Shown here one piece after another: positions 15,195 through 17,413 of a DNA stretch of 17,413 nucleotides; position 1 is the stretch's first letter; every line of letters begins with the position of its first letter. The position numbers and the translations under genes are program-made. Origin of the DNA: JALVCQ01 sp964452325. Its GTDB lineage: Bacteria; Bacteroidota; Bacteroidia; JAADEI01; JALVCQ01. The notes under the pieces were generated by a model. It saw only the letters and a list, made by a program, of their open reading frames with translations. It made no database searches and was not told where the DNA came from. The stretch lies in assembly GCA_964452325.1 (NCBI GenBank), contig CAYVLB010000034.1, positions 1 through 17,413 of the forward strand. Direction: 5' to 3'.

Positions 15195-16607
15195 ATGAAA
15201 GTTGAGCAACTCTACACGGGATGTTTGGCAGAAGCGGCTTATTACATTGAATCGGATGGCGAAGCTGCCATTATTGATCCCTTACGGGAAACGGAGCCCT
15301 ATCTTGAATTGTTGCGGCGAGATGATGCCCAGCTAAAGTATGTTTTCGAAACGCATTTTCATGCCGACTTTGTTTCGGGGCATTTGGACCTGGCTAAAAA
15401 GACGGGTGCTACTATTGTGTTGGGTCCGACAGCTCAGCCTGCCTATCCAGCGCATATTGCATCCGATGGTGAGGAATTTCCGATCGGTAAAATCACCATT
15501 GTTGCTATTCATACGCCGGGCCATACCCTTGAATCGACAACGTATCTTCTCAAGGATGCGTCCGGAAAGCCAGTTGCCATTTTTACCGGGGATACCCTTT
15601 TTATTGGGGATGTGGGCAGGCCAGACCTTGCCGTTAAAAGCAATTTGACCAAAGAAGACCTGGCAGGTATGTTATATGATTCTTTGCATCGGAAAATTTT
15701 GCCATTGCCGGACGATATCATTATTTATCCCGGGCACGGGAAGGGGTCAGCTTGTGGGAAAAACATGAGCGATCAGACCTATGATACCCTTGGACATCAG
15801 AAACAGGTAAATTATGCGCTTCAGGCCCGATCGAAAGAAGAGTTTATCAAAGAAGTGCTAGAAGGTTTGATGCCCCCGCCACAATATTTTCCCAAGAACG
15901 CAGTGCTCAATAAAATGGGCCCAAAGAAAAGTATTGACGAGGTGTTGGCACAGGGTGCAGTGGGGCTTACGCCCGATGCGTTTGAGCAGCGTATTCAAAA
16001 AGAAGGAGCTATTGTGATTGATGCCCGATCTCCTCACGATTTTGCACAAGGCCACATTCCCGGTGCCATTAACATCGGATTGGACGGTGAGTTTGCTCCG
16101 TGGGTGGGAACGCTAATCCCCGATCTGAATCAGCTCATTGTATTGGTTACGCCGATTGGACGTGAAAAAGAAGCGGTAGTCCGCTTGGCCCGTGTAGGTT
16201 ATGATAATGCATACGGATATCTTGAAGGAGGCATGAATGCATGGGAAAATGCAGGTAAACCCATAGAATCCGTTCCTGCCATTTCCGCCGCAAAACTGGC
16301 CGATGTTTATCGGCAACATCCTGCACACACGTACATTCTCGACGTACGGCGGCCGCCGGAGTATCAAAGCGAACATATCAAAGGTGTAACCAATTATCCC
16401 TTGGATTTTATCCAACAATGGCAATCGGAGTTGAATCCAAATGAAACATATTACCTTCATTGTGTGAGTGGCTATCGTTCGATGATTGCGGCTTCGCTGT
16501 TGCGTAAAGCGGGATTTCGCAGTGTCATCAATGTGGAGGGCGGCTTTAATGAGTTGCGTCAGACTGGCATTCCATTAACCGGACAGGCTGTTCCTTCCGA
16601 AGGATAG
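15195..16607 (+). CDS. MBL-fold persulfide dioxygenase-rhodanese fusion (CstB-like)
   Basis: The protein has 470 residues with ATG at 15195 (MKVEQLYTGCLAEAAYYI); a TTG 42 bp upstream is less likely. The N-terminal metallo-beta-lactamase domain carries THFHADF (H54, H56, D58), H110 in TPGHT, D133 in TGDTLF and H181 in YPGHG, the pattern of ETHE1/persulfide dioxygenases. A first rhodanese-like domain (about 258-355; DARSPHDFAQGHIPGA) has no cysteine in its active loop (VTPIGREKEA) and is a pseudo-rhodanese. A second rhodanese domain (about 364-465) has the active Cys423 in HCVSGYRS. This three-part layout matches CstB, which oxidises low-molecular-weight thiol persulfides to sulfite and can yield thiosulfate. 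It is divergent from ypdA. I infer detoxification or use of sulfide-derived persulfides, probably cytosolic. A general MBL/rhodanese hydrolase of unknown role is the alternative. Confidence 0.88.
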   Translation: MKVEQLYTGCLAEAAYYIESDGEAAIIDPLRETEPYLELLRRDDAQLKYVFETHFHADFVSGHLDLAKKTGATIVLGPTAQPAYPAHIASDGEEFPIGKITIVAIHTPGHTLESTTYLLKDASGKPVAIFTGDTLFIGDVGRPDLAVKSNLTKEDLAGMLYDSLHRKILPLPDDIIIYPGHGKGSACGKNMSDQTYDTLGHQKQVNYALQARSKEEFIKEVLEGLMPPPQYFPKNAVLNKMGPKKSIDEVLAQGAVGLTPDAFEQRIQKEGAIVIDARSPHDFAQGHIPGAINIGLDGEFAPWVGTLIPDLNQLIVLVTPIGREKEAVVRLARVGYDNAYGYLEGGMNAWENAGKPIESVPAISAAKLADVYRQHPAHTYILDVRRPPEYQSEHIKGVTNYPLDFIQQWQSELNPNETYYLHCVSGYRSMIAASLLRKAGFRSVINVEGGFNELRQTGIPLTGQAVPSEG

Positions 16608-16610
16608 GGT

Positions 16611-16641
16611 GGATTGCCATACAATCCCCAATGTTGTTTTT
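16611..16641 (+). terminator. Weak hairpin with T-rich tail
   Basis: GGATTG (16611-16616) pairs with CAATCC (16622-16627) around a 5-nt loop. A T-rich stretch (TTGTTTTT, about 16634-16641) follows only after a further 6 nt. It lies just after the stop at 16607, so a terminator role is plausible but the structure is weak. Confidence 0.3.
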
Positions 16642-16703
16642 GTGAAGTGGCAGGGGCTTGATTGATCGCCTGTTTGTTTCGCGAGATACGAGATAAGTGG
16701 TTG

Positions 16704-16735
16704 TTGATGTGGATATTGGCGTTGCCCTAAGTTTG
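16704..16735 (+). promoter_or_regulatory. Bacteroidota promoter (-33 TTG, -7 TAAGTTTG), symporter gene
   Basis: TAAGTTTG at 16728-16735 is an exact -7 match, with TTG at 16704-16706 about 21 nt upstream, compatible with the -33 element. It ends 21 nt before the GTG start at 16757. This is the best two-part promoter candidate in the window. Confidence 0.45.
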
Positions 16736-16756
16736 AACAGCTGAATTAAGCTATCG

Positions 16757-17413
16757 GTGACATTTCAGGACTATTTCGTAATCATTGCTTATGTTACATT
16801 GTCTGTGGTATTGGGGCTTTATTTTCGGCGTCGGGGGAGTCGGGGGATCGAAGCCTTTTTTGTGGGAGGGCGAAATGTTCCGTGGTGGTTAGCAGGTGTG
16901 TCGATGGTTGCAACCACTTTTGCAGCAGATACGCCATTGGCGGTAACCGAATTGGTATACGAGCACGGGATAAGTGCTAATTGGCTGTGGTGGAGTTTTT
17001 TGCTGGGGGGGATGTTTACCGTGTTCTTTTTTGCGCGTCTATGGCGTCGAAGTGGGGTCATTACTGAGGCTGAACTCCTGGAGTTGCGCTATGGAGGACC
17101 TCCTGCAGCGTTTCTTCGAGGCGTAAAGGCGATCTATTTAGGATTGTTTGTGAATGTATTGGTATTGGGATGGGTTGGAAGTGCGATGTTGTCGGTGATT
17201 CGGGTTTTGTGGGATGCGGATATGACCATGGCCATTTGGATATTGAGTGGCCTGGTGGCTGCAGCCTTATTATATACTTCTCTGACGGGACTGTGGGGTG
17301 TGGCCGTGACCGATTTTTTTCAGTTTGCCTTGGCGATGGTGGGTGCAGTGGCTTTGGCAGTGTGGGCAGTGGAAAGTCCTCAGGTGGGGGGATGGACAGC
17401 CTTTCGAGCTGCC
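16757..17413 (+). CDS. Sodium:solute symporter (SSS family), 5' part
   Basis: This is an open frame of 219 codons that runs off the end of the window. An in-frame TGA lies at 16742-16744 and the first sensible start is GTG at 16757 (read MTFQDYFVIIAYVTLS). The protein is very hydrophobic, with about five membrane segments visible: roughly residues 7-23, 43-60, 72-95, 125-150 and 155-205. Landmarks of the sodium:solute symporter superfamily (LeuT fold) are FFVGGRNVPWWLAGVSMVAT, FAADTPLAV, WLWWSF and TEAELLELRYGG. It should import a small solute with Na+ across the inner membrane; the substrate is unknown. It follows the persulfide dioxygenase-like gene by 149 bp, with a weak hairpin and its own promoter candidate between them, so it is likely a separate transcription unit. 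Confidence 0.87.
   Translation, partial: MTFQDYFVIIAYVTLSVVLGLYFRRRGSRGIEAFFVGGRNVPWWLAGVSMVATTFAADTPLAVTELVYEHGISANWLWWSFLLGGMFTVFFFARLWRRSGVITEAELLELRYGGPPAAFLRGVKAIYLGLFVNVLVLGWVGSAMLSVIRVLWDADMTMAIWILSGLVAAALLYTSLTGLWGVAVTDFFQFALAMVGAVALAVWAVESPQVGGWTAFRAA

Overview
This window looks like chromosomal DNA of a member of the Bacteroidota (Bacteroidetes). The evidence is a giant secreted protein ending in a type IX secretion system (T9SS) C-terminal sorting domain; perfect copies of the Bacteroidota -7 promoter motif TAnnTTTG upstream of five predicted transcription units; little sign of Shine-Dalgarno sequences; and a eukaryote-type PTPS and a YpdA-type reductase of the kind common in that phylum. 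The exact genus cannot be read from the sequence. The terminal stops are TAA, TAG and TGA, so the standard bacterial code applies.

Layout. 1-295: 3' end of a calcineurin-like metallophosphoesterase. 337-4392: one very large T9SS-exported surface or secreted protein, split by an in-frame TGA at 2320-2322. Its modules are lectin-like/MAM-like beta-sandwiches, CARDB-like domains, seven Cys-containing repeats of about 51 residues, an Ig-like stretch and the sorting domain. It is followed by a strong hairpin terminator at 4420-4459. 4533-10373 then 10380-11195 (+): recA, dnaE (replicative DNA polymerase III alpha), a thioredoxin, a DUF58 protein and ispE; from dnaE onward the gaps are 27, 10 and 6 bp. 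11184-13986 (-): a tightly packed cluster in the transcribed order PTPS, folE, fabD, GT2 glycosyltransferase, with a good -7 motif just upstream. 14040-15014 (-): ypdA, the bacillithiol disulfide reductase family. 15195-16607 (+), divergent from ypdA: a CstB-like persulfide dioxygenase/rhodanese fusion. 16757-17413 (+): 5' part of a sodium:solute symporter that runs off the window.

How the genes fit together. Most are housekeeping genes: recombination, replication, isoprenoid precursor synthesis, fatty acid initiation and pterin synthesis. PTPS and folE are consecutive pterin-pathway steps (GTP to dihydroneopterin triphosphate to a pyruvoyl- or carboxy-tetrahydropterin). The ypdA/CstB-like divergent pair is the most coherent accessory theme: low-molecular-weight thiol recycling beside oxidation of thiol persulfides, which suggests a bacillithiol-linked sulfide or persulfide detoxification module.

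No RNA gene, CRISPR array, insertion sequence or phage gene is visible, and no gene-free stretch exceeds 300 bp. I see no convincing wholly new biological system. The points most worth checking are the interrupted T9SS giant gene, its recently duplicated repeat units, and the thiol/persulfide pair.
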